NCBI GenBank assembly: GCA_964016885.1
Contig: OZ024740.1
Location: forward strand, 303,110,045 to 303,174,044
DNA from: Eledone cirrhosa
Lineage: Eukaryota; Mollusca; Cephalopoda; Octopoda; Eledonidae
Length of the DNA: 64,000 nucleotides
Direction of reading: 5' to 3'
Below are positions 12,093 through 23,700 of the stretch, piece after piece. A program made the translations under genes and the position numbers. Under the pieces are notes generated by a model. The model did no database searches. It was not told the origin of the DNA and worked only from the letters and a program-made list of their open reading frames with translations. Positions within the stretch are counted from its first letter, which is position 1, and the number at the start of each line of letters is the position of its first letter.

Positions 12093-12212
12093 TATCAGAA
12101 AGAGTCATGGTACAACAGTTGAACTCTTGCCATTTCAATAGTTAGTTCCAGTCTCGAACTAGCTGTTGAAATGGCAAAAGCTCAGTCATCAGGCCCTGAC
12201 TCTTTCTGATAT
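12093..12212. mobile_element. Fold-back element next to TA repeat
   Basis: TATCAGAAAGAGTCA (12093-12107) is inverted as TGACTCTTTCTGATA (12198-12212), and GCCATTTCAA inside is inverted as TTGAAATGGC. The same right flank (TCACACTCTCCTATCCTAAG) recurs near 32905, so this is a dispersed family. Confidence 0.65.
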
Positions 12213-12551
12213 AGTCACACTCTCCTATCCTAAGTATAGAGTACTTAACTTAAGTATATATATATATATATATATTTCTATTAGTTAGATAGCTCTGTAT
12301 TTTTTTTATTAATTAAATAACTCTGTATTATACATAGAGCACTCTTTTTCCTTTGCTTTTTCTTCGGAAATACTTAACACATATATATGTGGCATATAAG
12401 AGGCTGCTTTCATTTATTTATCAAATATTTCTTCATAGGAGCCTTTATTCTTATAGCCTGGTCTAATTGATTTTTTTATGTGGTTAATTATGCTAATTGG
12501 GAGAGGAAATAGTGTATATATTTTATCAAATGATTCTATGGACATAATTTA

Positions 12552-12592
<41 letters not shown>
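12552..12592. repeat. (TA)n microsatellite
   Basis: Uninterrupted TA run flanking the left side of the fold-back element. Confidence 0.95.
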
Positions 12593-12593
<1 letters not shown>

Positions 12594-12781
12594 CGAAGGA
12601 AATGCGGTAAGGAACCAGGTGGACCATAACGCACCAAAGTACTCAATACTTAAGGTAGTAGAGTGGGTAATAGGAATGAGTAGGACCCCAACGGCTGAGC
12701 TCAAGCCATTTCGACGGCTAATTCTGGACTGAATTAGCCGTCGAAACGGCTTGAGCTCAGCCATCGGGGTTCCTACTCGTT

Positions 12782-12785
<4 letters not shown>
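12593..12785. mobile_element. Palindromic fold-back element within (TA)n
   Basis: Arms 12671-12724 and 12731-12785 are inverted copies (about 90% identical) around the 6-base loop TGGACT. Both outer sides are (TA)n runs (12552-12592 and 12785-12812). Its left part is an inverted relative of the repeat at 32855-32975. Two overlapping opposite-strand open frames here simply mirror the palindrome. Confidence 0.75.
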
Positions 12786-12815
<30 letters not shown>

Positions 12816-12900
12816 AAAGTTTTATTTAAAATTGTTGGGTTACAACGAGTAAATATTTTATAACTGATATAAAAGCACTCAACAGTTTTTGGAGTAGGTT

Positions 12901-13667
12901 TACGATATTAAACAAATGGAAACTATATTTATAAAACCATATTTATTTCGTTATATATATTTCTGGGATATCATATTAAAAATATGGTATGCCTTCTTCA
13001 GACAAAATACAATATATAAGCTGTTTTATAAATAATTTTGACATACTTTAGAATAATGCAACTTCCATTTAAAAAGTTGATTTGGTAGTGAAACTGTTAA
13101 GGACAGTTATAGAAAAAGAAAGACGAAGAAAAACGAAGATAAAAAGAAGAAGATGAAGAGATGTATGTAAAGAAAAACAACAGAGCGAGATAGAGAGAGA
13201 TGGAGATATGGGAGAGAGAAATATATTGAGGAAGTGAAAAAATAGTAGGCAGCTTGGGGACAGATGATCAGCGTACAAGTGAGAGGTTAAGGAGGGAAGG
13301 GATACAGTTAAAATAGCCGACACATAAATCACGTCCAGTGTAGAGGAGAAAAAGAAAGAAAGATGATATATTTAAAATATATTAAAAATATATTATGTCT
13401 CATCCGTTTGAGTTATCAATTTTTATGAATTAGGTATTATAATGTAAATATCAGTATTCATGAATGAGACACATATCCATAATGTGTGAAGTTGCATAAA
13501 TGGAAGTTGCATTATTCTAAGGTATGTCAAAATTATTTATAAAACAGCTTATATATTGTATTTTGTCTGAGGAAGGCATACCATATTTTTAATATGATAT
13601 CCCAGAAATATATATAACGAAATAAATATGGTTTTATAAATATAGTTTCCATTTGTTTAATATCGTA
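12901..13667. mobile_element. Long inverted-repeat element (171-bp arms)
   Basis: Left arm 12901-13071 (starts TACGATATTAAACAAATGGA) and right arm 13497-13667 (ends TTTAATATCGTA) are near-exact inverted copies; I see only about two mismatches. The 425-bp spacer holds a purine-rich GAAA/GAGA stretch. Outer bases are TA on both sides, which would fit a Tc1/mariner-type TA target. No transposase frame is present. The arms also carry CTGA(A/G)GAAGGCATACC. Confidence 0.8.
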
Positions 13668-13734
13668 TATATATATATATATATATATGTATATAGGTAA
13701 AAGTGGCTAACTGAACACACACATGGTTTCCTCC

Positions 13735-13920
13735 TGGAAATTGTTCCTTTACATTTCTTCCTCTTCTTACTCTCATCTATCTTTCTATTTCTTCTTCTAT
13801 CTCCCATTGTATCTTCTGATGAAGGACTAACATCCAAAACATTCAGATTCTTTACCTACTATATCAACCATTAAACTAATACATATCATCATTGTATTGT
13901 ATTATTCTGCTGTGTTGTTT
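13735..13920 (+). repeat. Dispersed repeat with CTGATGAAGG motif
   Basis: A TC-rich lead is followed by TTCTGATGAAGGACTAACAT and CCAAAACATTCAG at about 13815-13850. Similar motifs occur at 4537, 38211, 40451 and 63124 on + and at about 50500 on -. Confidence 0.5.
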
Positions 13921-13936
13921 TCCTCATTGACTTTTC

Positions 13937-13953
13937 TCACACATACACACACG

Positions 13954-14011
<58 letters not shown>
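13937..14011. repeat. (CA)n(TA)n microsatellite
   Basis: CACACA followed by about 50 bases of TA. Confidence 0.95.
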
Positions 14012-14014
<3 letters not shown>

Positions 14015-14159
14015 TTGGTTTTTGCATTTACTTTGCAAAATTCTTGATATGAAAGTGTGTGTTCAAACAGACATTGTCATACTTTTGAGGGGTGGGATGT
14101 CATGCTACCAATAAAACATGTAACTAGTTGAGTTTCGCTTCAGTTCTTTTCATAATTAA

Positions 14160-14290
14160 TCAGGTAGCTAATCCATTCATCAGCTCTTTAGCATAGTGGT
14201 TAATGCATTCACCCATCATCCAAAAGATGCAATGTTAAATTCCTCTTTATCAACTTTTCCCATCTATAGGCATATTTTACCTGATATTTT
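14160..14290 (+). repeat. Probable tRNA-derived SINE fragment
   Basis: TAGCATAGTGGTTAATGCAT resembles a tRNA A box with the following D-arm bases. About 45 bases later AATGTTAAATTCC resembles a decayed B box (GGTTCGAATCC). Confidence 0.45.
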
Positions 14291-14489
14291 TTTTAGCTAT
14301 TATTTATAGAGATTGACTATTATTATGGTAATTTCCTCATTGGAATGACTACATTATCCAATGTTTCATAAGTCAGCCAATTGTTTGTCATGACAGATGT
14401 TATATGGCAAAAGGCCTGACAGTTATTTAAGAGATTTGGAAGTATTCATTAGTCTTTACATAGATTTTTGTTGGATGTATGTAGTCAAG

Positions 14490-14513
14490 TATATATAAGT
14501 ATATATATATAAG

Positions 14514-14550
<37 letters not shown>

Positions 14551-14605
14551 TTATAATTATTTAAATGTTTGTATAAATATTAGTATATATATATATATAT
14601 ATATA
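14490..14605. repeat. TA-rich microsatellite cluster
   Basis: AGTATATATA units, TA runs and TTTATA units. Confidence 0.9.
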
Positions 14606-14834
14606 AAAATAACAAAAATAATAATACTGATGTTACATAAATCGTTTAATCATTATCATTATTTCCATGGTTCCAATGCAATCGAGAAGTCCTTCATGCA
14701 TTTGTTGTTGTTATGAGAATGGTATCCTCAGATGAAAACCGATTTATTGATATGCTGCTGGCATATCTCCATCATAACTAAAAACTACAAATGTTGAGAG
14801 CTTTCTCCTGCTTTACCAAAACAATCTCTTTGGA

Positions 14835-14840
<6 letters not shown>

Positions 14841-14928
<88 letters not shown>
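14841..14928. repeat. (TA)n(GA)n microsatellite
   Basis: A TA run to 14886 joins a GA run to 14928; the minus-strand Leu-Ser/Tyr-Ile frames over it are artefacts. Confidence 0.95.
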
Positions 14929-14930
<2 letters not shown>

Positions 14931-15867
14931 AACTTTGTTTACAGCTGTTTGAAAGATAGCATTGCATCCTTCTGTGCAAATGCCAAATCTAGCATGCATG
15001 CATTGTTTGAAACTGAAGGTAGCAACTTTTATGTTGATGACATTAACCATAATATTTGTGAGTGTGTGTGTGCGTGTGTGTGTGTGTGTGAATGGGAAGA
15101 TATGATATGTGAGCAGTTTCCTCCATTTTGAGAGGAACATATATCCTATAAATGACTATCAGCTATCCAAAGCTGAGGCATACTTCTTGCTTGCCAAAAA
15201 TATGTGCTATATTTTTAAACAGGAAAATTATTAAACATGGTGATATATAGACATGAATTTAGTTTCTAAAAATTTATTTTATATCTGAACATTTCATAAC
15301 AACTTGCCTACAAATTTCACTAATTTAAAATGTGGTTCTGAAAATTCACTAATCCAAGAATATACTTTCATTAATTGTAAGGATATATATCATATGTACA
15401 GAGATAGGATAAGTCAATTTTTAAAATAATTGTTCTGTTTATGATATTTTCTATTATGTGTATGCATGTGTGTGGTTATATATGAATTATATAGCTACTT
15501 TTATATAAATACTTTATTTTAAAATGAAAATCTAACCCCAAAATAGAGATATTGATTTTCTCTAGTTGTTACATTATTACTCTACACAGTATTAAATCAA
15601 TTTTCTTCTACCTTCCCCTTCAGTTGACTTGTATTTCTGAAGAGTTTGCTTAGAAATAGCTTCAAAATATTTATGATATATATATACAATGCACTCTAAT
15701 CCTTAGATTTGATATAACAAAGAAATCATTTTTTTCCATACATGATAAAAGGAAACTGTTTTTAAAAATCTTTAATAAACAATTTTCAGTGTTCTGGATA
15801 GCAGTTTCCATGTTTTTAACTACAGTTGGTGTTTTTTTCTACTTCAGAAGACTTATCATGTGTGGGT

Positions 15868-15992
<125 letters not shown>

Positions 15993-16721
15993 TGTCTTTT
16001 TTGATACCTGAATTTTAGAAACTAAGTTTTTTGAAGATATTCATTTTATGACATTATTCCTATAAAAATATAGGGTATTTTGTTGCTTTTAGTTTGTTTT
16101 ATCTAACTTGGATTTCAGTAAAGAGGAAGCATTGGTTTTGGATTAACTTAACAAAATTTCTACTGTGTTAGCTTCCAGTTTCGCTATGTGTAAAATCTTT
16201 CATTTTGCTCTTGTTGTTGTTGCTGTTGCTGTTATAATTCTTATAACAGCTGCTGCATTCAACAAATTTAAGGCTCATTATTAAATAAGTTATCTGAATA
16301 TTAATTTTAATTTAATTTCAACAAGAGAAATTCGTATATAAGAATTAAATTATCTTGTATTTAATATTTTCTAAATTAAAAGAGAATATCTATTTAGTTG
16401 AAAATAAATAAATATTATATTTTAATTTAGAGAAAAATAAAATATTTCCTAATTCTGCCTAATAGCCCATTTTGAAGTGGTAGATAACAATAAGTAGTGT
16501 AAAAGAAGGTAACTTATTCAACTAAAGAATAAATAATAATATTTGCTTATTATGATAAAAGAATACTACCTACTATATATATAATGAAGCATCACTACCC
16601 AAATTGTGAAATAGCTTAATGGATAAAATTAGCAAGTGAACAAATTATAATTTACACTATGATAACTAAGACTAAAGTAAAATAGTCGATGAGATGTACC
16701 ATAACTGTTGAGACTAAATCT

Positions 16722-16851
16722 ATAACAAATAACCTTAACAGTTTGATATAAGGGTGTCGTTTGGGGACTACGTGACAGAAAAATTGATAACAAATAATCA
16801 CAATACTTTGATATACGGATGTTGTTTGGGGACTATGTGATAGAAAGATTC
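16722..16851. repeat. 65-bp tandem duplication
   Basis: ATAACAAATAACCTTAACAG... and ATAACAAATAATCACAATAC... start 65 bases apart and share GTTTGGGGACTA(C/T)GTGA(C/T)AGAAA. Confidence 0.8.
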
Positions 16852-17590
16852 ATAAACTAATTGGAGTGTAAATAAACATGACTAGAGTCTAAAACTTAAA
16901 TCATTCAAGACTGTTTGCAGAAACTTCAACTTAACATTATGAACAGCAATCAAATCAAAAGAATTAATACACAGTAGTGATTCAGTGAGAGGATATAAGA
17001 GTCTCATTTTTAATCCCTTTTTGCTTTAAGACCACCATAAATGAATCTCATACATAAATCAATGTACTTAAAATCTGTAATTTACTTACAATGATGAAGT
17101 TTCTTGTCCAACTTTCATTTAGCCAGTAATTTAAGCCATTGTGCAAAGATATCTCGCTGTTCATTATTCAACTAATAATAACAAATTTACGGAAAAGTTC
17201 TTAGACTAAAATTAGAAAGCAACTAAATTCATTTTCAAACTGTCACAATAGTAATAATGGTTCTAACAACAACAATAGCAATAATTGATAATAGCAATAA
17301 TGATGATATCGATATATTATTTTTAAATGTATTATTTATTACATTTCTAAATAACAGTCAATCAGCAATGACTTTATATTCAGAAAATGGTGCTTAAGAA
17401 AACAAAAGAAGCATCAACAATAAATATAAACTACATAATTTATCAGATGCAGAAGCAAAAAGACTAACATAAAATTGGAAAATCCTTTTTTTAAAGGATA
17501 CTAGTATTCATTCTTTTAATTCTTCACACCTCATCTGTATACACAGCATGCCATATTCTTACATTTATGTTATCTAATTATCTCTTTCAG

Positions 17591-17701
17591 GTGAGCAAAT
17601 GAGTATATTCAACAACCAAGCTTACATATACATTGGTGGAAAGAAAGATACAAAAAGCTGGGACACACAGATTCAGAAGGCATATCGTGGAGAAATATCA
17701 G
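17591..17701 (+). CDS. Nrx-1: Neurexin exon a: LNS6 middle part
   Basis: The exon follows acceptor TCTCTTTCAG and ends before donor GTATTT at 17702. It contributes the last two bases of a split first codon (probably GGT, Gly) and then [20 protein letters not shown]...AYRGEIS. IFN.QA.I.IGGK is the LNS6 core strand pair of neurexins, and the RGEISG end matches the Q/RGQLSG strand that precedes the neurexin 'GL.FNGLKV' segment. The 3' phase is 1: its last base G completes GGT with the next exon. The first six bases, GTGAGC, look like a splice donor placed directly after the acceptor (see findings). This exon follows the region where splice site 4 sits in other neurexins, but I could not find the SS4 exon. 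Confidence 0.92.
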
Positions 17702-20700
17702 GTATTTTCAGATATCTTTTAATGTTATGTTGTTTTTGTATTATTGTTGTTTAATCTTAAGCTGATCAAAAGTTTTTTTCAATCTATTTTGAAACATAAT
17801 ATATTTAGAACCACATTATCTTATGCAGGTGTGTCAAACTGAGGGTCGCCCAAGAGTCACATGGGTCACATATGTGTTATCTGAGGGCCACACATGACAA
17901 CTAATTGCGCATATATAACTAATTTTTTATATTTTATATTACTAAGATAAAACATGCTCGTGCTGTAAAAACATTTGTATGGGCTGAATGTTAGACATGC
18001 CTGATCTAATGTGTCCATCTTTCCCTATGATAGTATGGTGTAATTTGAGGAAGATTTGTTTGCTGTTTCTGGCCTGTCAAGTGATCACAAAGAGGTTCCT
18101 TAACTGGCTTGTGTTTGATTGCTACTGTTGTTATATCTGTTTCCTCACTCAGAATGTATTTCTAACTCAATCTCTATTATTCTTGGTTCTTTTAACTTCT
18201 ATTCCATCTTAAGTCTTCTTTGTCTGACAGTTAACTACCACCAAGCTTACATTCATAAAATATTTCCATTTTTACATTCACTATAAGACAACACTACCTA
18301 CAGCTTATTTCTTGAATGGAACACTTAATTAGGTTTTAGATTTAATGAATTTATTCAATTTATTTCCTTCAAGCTAAATAATATCATTTTCTTTTACTAA
18401 TCCTGGCCTATAACTACTGTTACATGAAAGTATTTCTCATAATATATGTTACATTATTTTCCTTTTATCTACAAAAGAAATTCTTTTACTGAAAGCATTT
18501 TCTGGATTTTCTTCCAGCTTCTGCTTTGGCCAGAGAATAACTTTTTATTCTGATTCATCTCTATGATATAATAGTGTCACACATGAAACATTTCATGCTG
18601 ATGTAATAAGTATTACAAGTATTATAAGATGTAGTAGCTTCAAATATATTTTTGAGAATCTTATTGTTTCTGAGTTAAAAGGAAATTGTTTTTATCATTG
18701 CATTTAATTTGTATATATCTTGGTATATCTTATTCTATCTTGAGACTATGGTTATTGGCAACCACAGTTTGAAGGCACTTGGCCTAGTGGTTAGGGTGTT
18801 GGACTTACAATTATATTGTAGTGGATTTAATTTCTAGACCAGGTTGTGTCTTGTGTTCTTGAGCAAAACACTTCATTTCATGTTGTTCCAGTATACTCTG
18901 CTGAAAATGTGTACCAGCACTAGATGTGGATTGAACCCTGTGACAGACTGTATTTCTCTTTTTAAGATAGTAGAGTATTATCTAAAGAAGATTTTAGCAA
19001 CTAGATTGATGTGTTTGAATCCCAATTGCCTCTGATATGTGTTGATGATTGGCGATCTAGCATGAAATTTGTGCCTCATGCAGCAATCATATTTTCCTAT
19101 GAGTTTGACAAAAGCTGAGGAATAGTGTTCATGATATTTACAACAACATCCCATATCTGTAATCTATACTGTAGTGTAGTGTTTATTTGAGCTTTGTAGA
19201 TTAGTAGCTGATGAGAAATACTAAATCAGAATCATAGTCTTTGTGATGTGGCTTTGACAATGTTATTTGTAGCAACTTTGAGGTTTTTACCTGTGTGTTA
19301 TTCATCTTTAGAGTGTGGGGTATAAGTCACCTTCCTTTATATGTGTAGTGAATGACTCTTTGTGCTGGTGAAAGAGATAATGTTGTTATGTTTTCATTAA
19401 AAGGTTATTCTGAGGGTCTCTAGCCATGGAATCATTGAATGTATGGTGTCAGCTGTTTAGGTTTTGTGTAGATAATGTCAGGATGTAGAAAGTTAGGAAA
19501 GATTGAAGTATAGTACCATCTGCATAGAAGTGTGTGTAGAAGTGACAGTAAGTAGCACATTAATAAGAATAGTTTGAACATTACTGAAACTGAGAATATA
19601 CCAGAGTTACTAGAACACAGATTAGAGAGAGAGCTTTGCCTGCACTTGTAGCAAACAGATGGCCTACCAAGAAATGAGAAATGGGATGATAGGTGAGGAA
19701 TTTTTATGCCAAACATTTCTCAGGCTTTGCTAATGTCAAGTTCAGTGCTGCAAATGTATCTCTTTTAATGATAACATGTGTTGTATTTGTTTGCACATTG
19801 AAGGTTTTCCAAAGGATACATTTAGTTATCAATTTGTTTCATGTCTTTTAATGTCCTCAGAGTTTGTTGTTTTTGTTTGTTTGTTTTTGGTGGGATGGGT
19901 TTATATGGGAAATGTTAATTTGTTGATTTTGTTGTGTTTAATCTGAGGTAAAAGATGAAACTAGTATTGCTAGTGAATATGTTTTGTTTTAGAATTAATC
20001 TATTTTGAAGGATGGCATTAATCAGTAATAGAGCATCTATCCATAGATATAATACAAGTGTACCATTATGGGATATATATGCATATAAATAGCCTTAATG
20101 ATTCAAATAAGTTTTACTCTAATAATGTAGATACTTAAAACAATGTTATCTGTATATATATATAAAATTAAGTGTGTGTGTGTGTCTGTGTATTACCTAC
20201 ATCTTACGACCGATTTTCATGAAACTTTACAGGCTCTTAGATTAGTCATTGGGGAGTGTTTTCTATATATTAGCGCATCGTTTTTTTATTCCGGGGTCAT
20301 TCTGCAGATAAATGCTTTTTTTAGGTATCGAAAAATAAAATTTTTGGCTCTAGCTCCCACATTTTGCCACCAATTTCGTTCAAATTTTAAAGCAAAATAG
20401 AATTTATCATTGCACATCCGGTAATGGCTTTATATTTTGCATTTGTTGTTCAGGAACGGCGTGGCAGCTGCTTAAATATTCAAAAATATCACTTTTAGAC
20501 TCCAATTTCCACCTTTTCGGCTCTAGTTCCCACATTAATCAACCTACTTTGTTCAAATTTTACACTACGCTAGATCTGATTATTTCCCGTCTTAACGTGG
20601 CTTTACATTTTGGATTTTTTGTTCAGGAACGGCGTGGCAGCCGCTTAAATATTAAACAATACCACCTTTTCGCTCAAATTTCCGCCTTTTCGGCTCTAGC

Positions 20701-23700
20701 TTCCACATTTTTCAACCGATTTCGTTCAAATTCGAAACCCCCCCCCCCCCTCCCTAGCATGCCCCTTCGTCAGTCACCCGCGTTTCTCAGTGATAGAAGT
20801 CATCACCACCCTCCCCCGCATGTCCTGTGTGTGGCCATAGATGAGTCATCGAGAAGCAGTCGCTAAGATCAACACCTTTTCATCAAAGCAGATATTATTC
20901 TACCTACCCAGGCAACGCTGGGTACTGCTGCTAGTACCATATAAACTGAGAGGACTAACATAACTGAACTTTTATGACTTATTCTACAAATATTTTCTAT
21001 TTCAAAATTATCTTTTAAAATTTATGTCAAATAATATTAATTTTCACTCATAGTTTTTATAATTTGATTACACTTAGAATCCCTTTCTAATCTTTATGCA
21101 TTCATAAATCACAATGTTTAATTTTCTTGTGAATTTGAATGATTTTTATCTTAAATTGTTGCTAATTATACTCCATCTTTTACTGCCTGTCTCTGCTTGT
21201 GAGCATTTATCCACAAAATTAACCTTTAGCCCTGTATGAACTATTTAGAAGCATAAGCTAATGTTTTATAAACAGCTTCTGACCCTATGAATTTGCCAAG
21301 CCTAAGCAACTGATTGAATTTATATTCCGACTTCAGTATGCCCTTCCCTAGAATAAGCATTAATGGAACATTACAATCCTCTCTAAAACAGCATTACGCT
21401 AAAACATACTTATTTTTGCTTATTTTTATCAATTCCTTATCTTTGATAATTCTGGCAGATTATTTAACCTACCAGTTTACCTAACAACTCCAGATTGTTG
21501 TTTCTAAAGAACCAATGAATTTAACTACTTTTTTTTTTTTCTTAAATCATAAATTATTTCCGTTTTCCCTAATTTTCTTTCCAGCAGTTTTATTCGACCT
21601 TTTCCATTTAAGAATTAAAACCTACATCCAAACCTAATACATAGTTATCCTTTGCTAGATCATTGCTTATTTCTATTTAAGAAATGATTAAAAACACAAC
21701 CATTAATATTAAATAAAAAGAAAATGTTTTTCATTGTTCCATGCTCCATTAAATTTGATGAAAATATTTCATTTACCCTTTGTATTTCATTATACATTAT
21801 TCTACATGTTATATCCACCTTTAATTCCAGGTTTAGTCTTTAATGGACTCAAAGTTCTTGACCTGGCTGCTGCCAACAACTCCAGAGTAACCATAGAAGG
21901 GAATGTAAAATTGGTGAAGTATGTCTACTAATTATAAATTTTTTTTCTTTCGATGTTTTATGTTTTAAATACTTAATTTCATTTTTCAACAGTTCACTTC
22001 ATATCATTACACCAGTTATATGGAAAGATAATGATTCCTTTAAAATCATTCATATTGCCATTTTAGTTACATATTATGAGACTAACATGGCATAGCTCTC
22101 ATCTCTTTGTTATGTTATAAAATGAAGTAATAGATATATTTAAATTCATTTCATTTATAAAAGAACATCTAAAGAAATAATGTACACATTATTGCTGTGG
22201 TGTATAGAGAAACGTTTCACCTTATGAAGGTAAGCAATAAAACAAAACAAAATGTTATCTGAAACAAGTTCTCTAAAATATGGTACCTTTGATGATGAAA
22301 AAAAATCAAATAAGAAATAAAATACAGATTTGTATTTTCTGCTCTCAAGGAAGTTGATTATATATTGTACTCTGTTCATTATAACTTATTTTTTACAGTA
22401 AAATCAGGTAATACAAGGTCCTTGATCAAAATATCACTAATAAATATTATTCAACTTTTTCATTTATTTTCATACATAACTTCATTTCTGGATTTCTACA
22501 ACAAAAGAAAACTTTTTTAATAATGCTGAAAATTTTATATAAGACAAAGTGTATATTGTACTTGTATATTAATTATGTGTATATACATATTATGCATATA
22601 AATATATGAAGTTTCTTTACATATCTGAATAAGTATATACAAATATACATATATGCATATATTTGTGCCTGCAATTGTATGTATGTGTGTTGATATATGT
22701 GTGTCTGTTGTTATGAGAGTGTGTATGTGTGTGTGTGATTGACTACACTTAATATATTTCAGGCATGCTTGCATCTAAATATATTTTTATGCATGCTTGG
22801 TTGGTGCTAGGATTTATCTTGACATCTTCCTCAAGACATTGTTCACTTTACATGTGGATTATTTCTCCATATATCCTCAGAGAAAGTTCTCTTCTCTAAC
22901 GTAATTTTGTTTCCATTTTCCACATGATAATTGATAATTAAAAATCAAAAAGTATCTTTTGTTATTTTAGTTTTGTATCTCTCCTCAAACATGAAATTTT
23001 ATAATTATAATTGACAAGATTCTTCATTCATTTTTCCCCACAATTCATTTTATTCTTCCCTAAATTGCAATACATAATAATAAACTCATTCAATTCTTAC
23101 TGGTGTAAAATTTCTCATAGACATATTTTCTTTTGGATATGATTAAATATCACCACAAACTTTTATTTTTTTGGTTATGCAATGTCACCAAGATCTTTTT
23201 GTTTTTGTATGTGTGTTTCAAGAAAACAAAAGGCAGTATTTATTTTCCTTTGTTACTCTGATACTATTCAGAGAGATGTTGAATACAAACTTGTTATTAA
23301 AGTTTGATTTATTAAAGTTGTTTTCAAAGTTTGGCGGATGGAATTTTTTATTGATGGTACACCGTACTTTTTGAGATTTTTCAGTATCTTTCCTTTATTT
23401 ATGAATCAAATAATCAACCCATTTAAAAGCATTTACTATATCATTCTGTCTGTCTGTCTGTTGGCCAAAAGGGAAATTGAAAAAAATGAAAAGAAAATAA
23501 CTGAAATTTTGCACTAAATATTAAAGAAAATAGCCCATGACTGCCAGTAAATCTAAAACCTCAACATCATTCAGTTTTATTGCCATTATCATCAACTTCA
23601 TCATCTTATATTTATTTATTTATTTCAATTTTAAAGCCAAAATTTTGTTTGCTTCTGTTACAGATTATACACATCACTACAAACATAACTATTCCACTAG

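Larger units (their letters stand above)
17702..21830 (+). other. Neurexin intron (4.1 kb) with hAT-type element, SINE and Helitron
   Basis: Bounded by donor GTATTT and acceptor TTAATTCCAG. It holds a 178-bp hAT-type miniature element (17826-18003), a dispersed repeat (18012-18240), a tRNA-headed SINE (18775-18930) and a non-autonomous Helitron (20149-20934). The remaining stretches (18240-18770, 18930-20148, 20935-21830) are AT-rich unique-looking DNA with nothing coding that I can recognise. Confidence 0.85.

Noticed and set aside
18780..18850. Possible functional tRNA gene
   Set aside because: A box is good but the B box is decayed, no acceptor stem pairs, and the SINE body follows.
20549..20866. 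105-residue + frame
   Set aside because: Lies within the non-coding Helitron and crosses its 173-bp tandem units and a C14 run.
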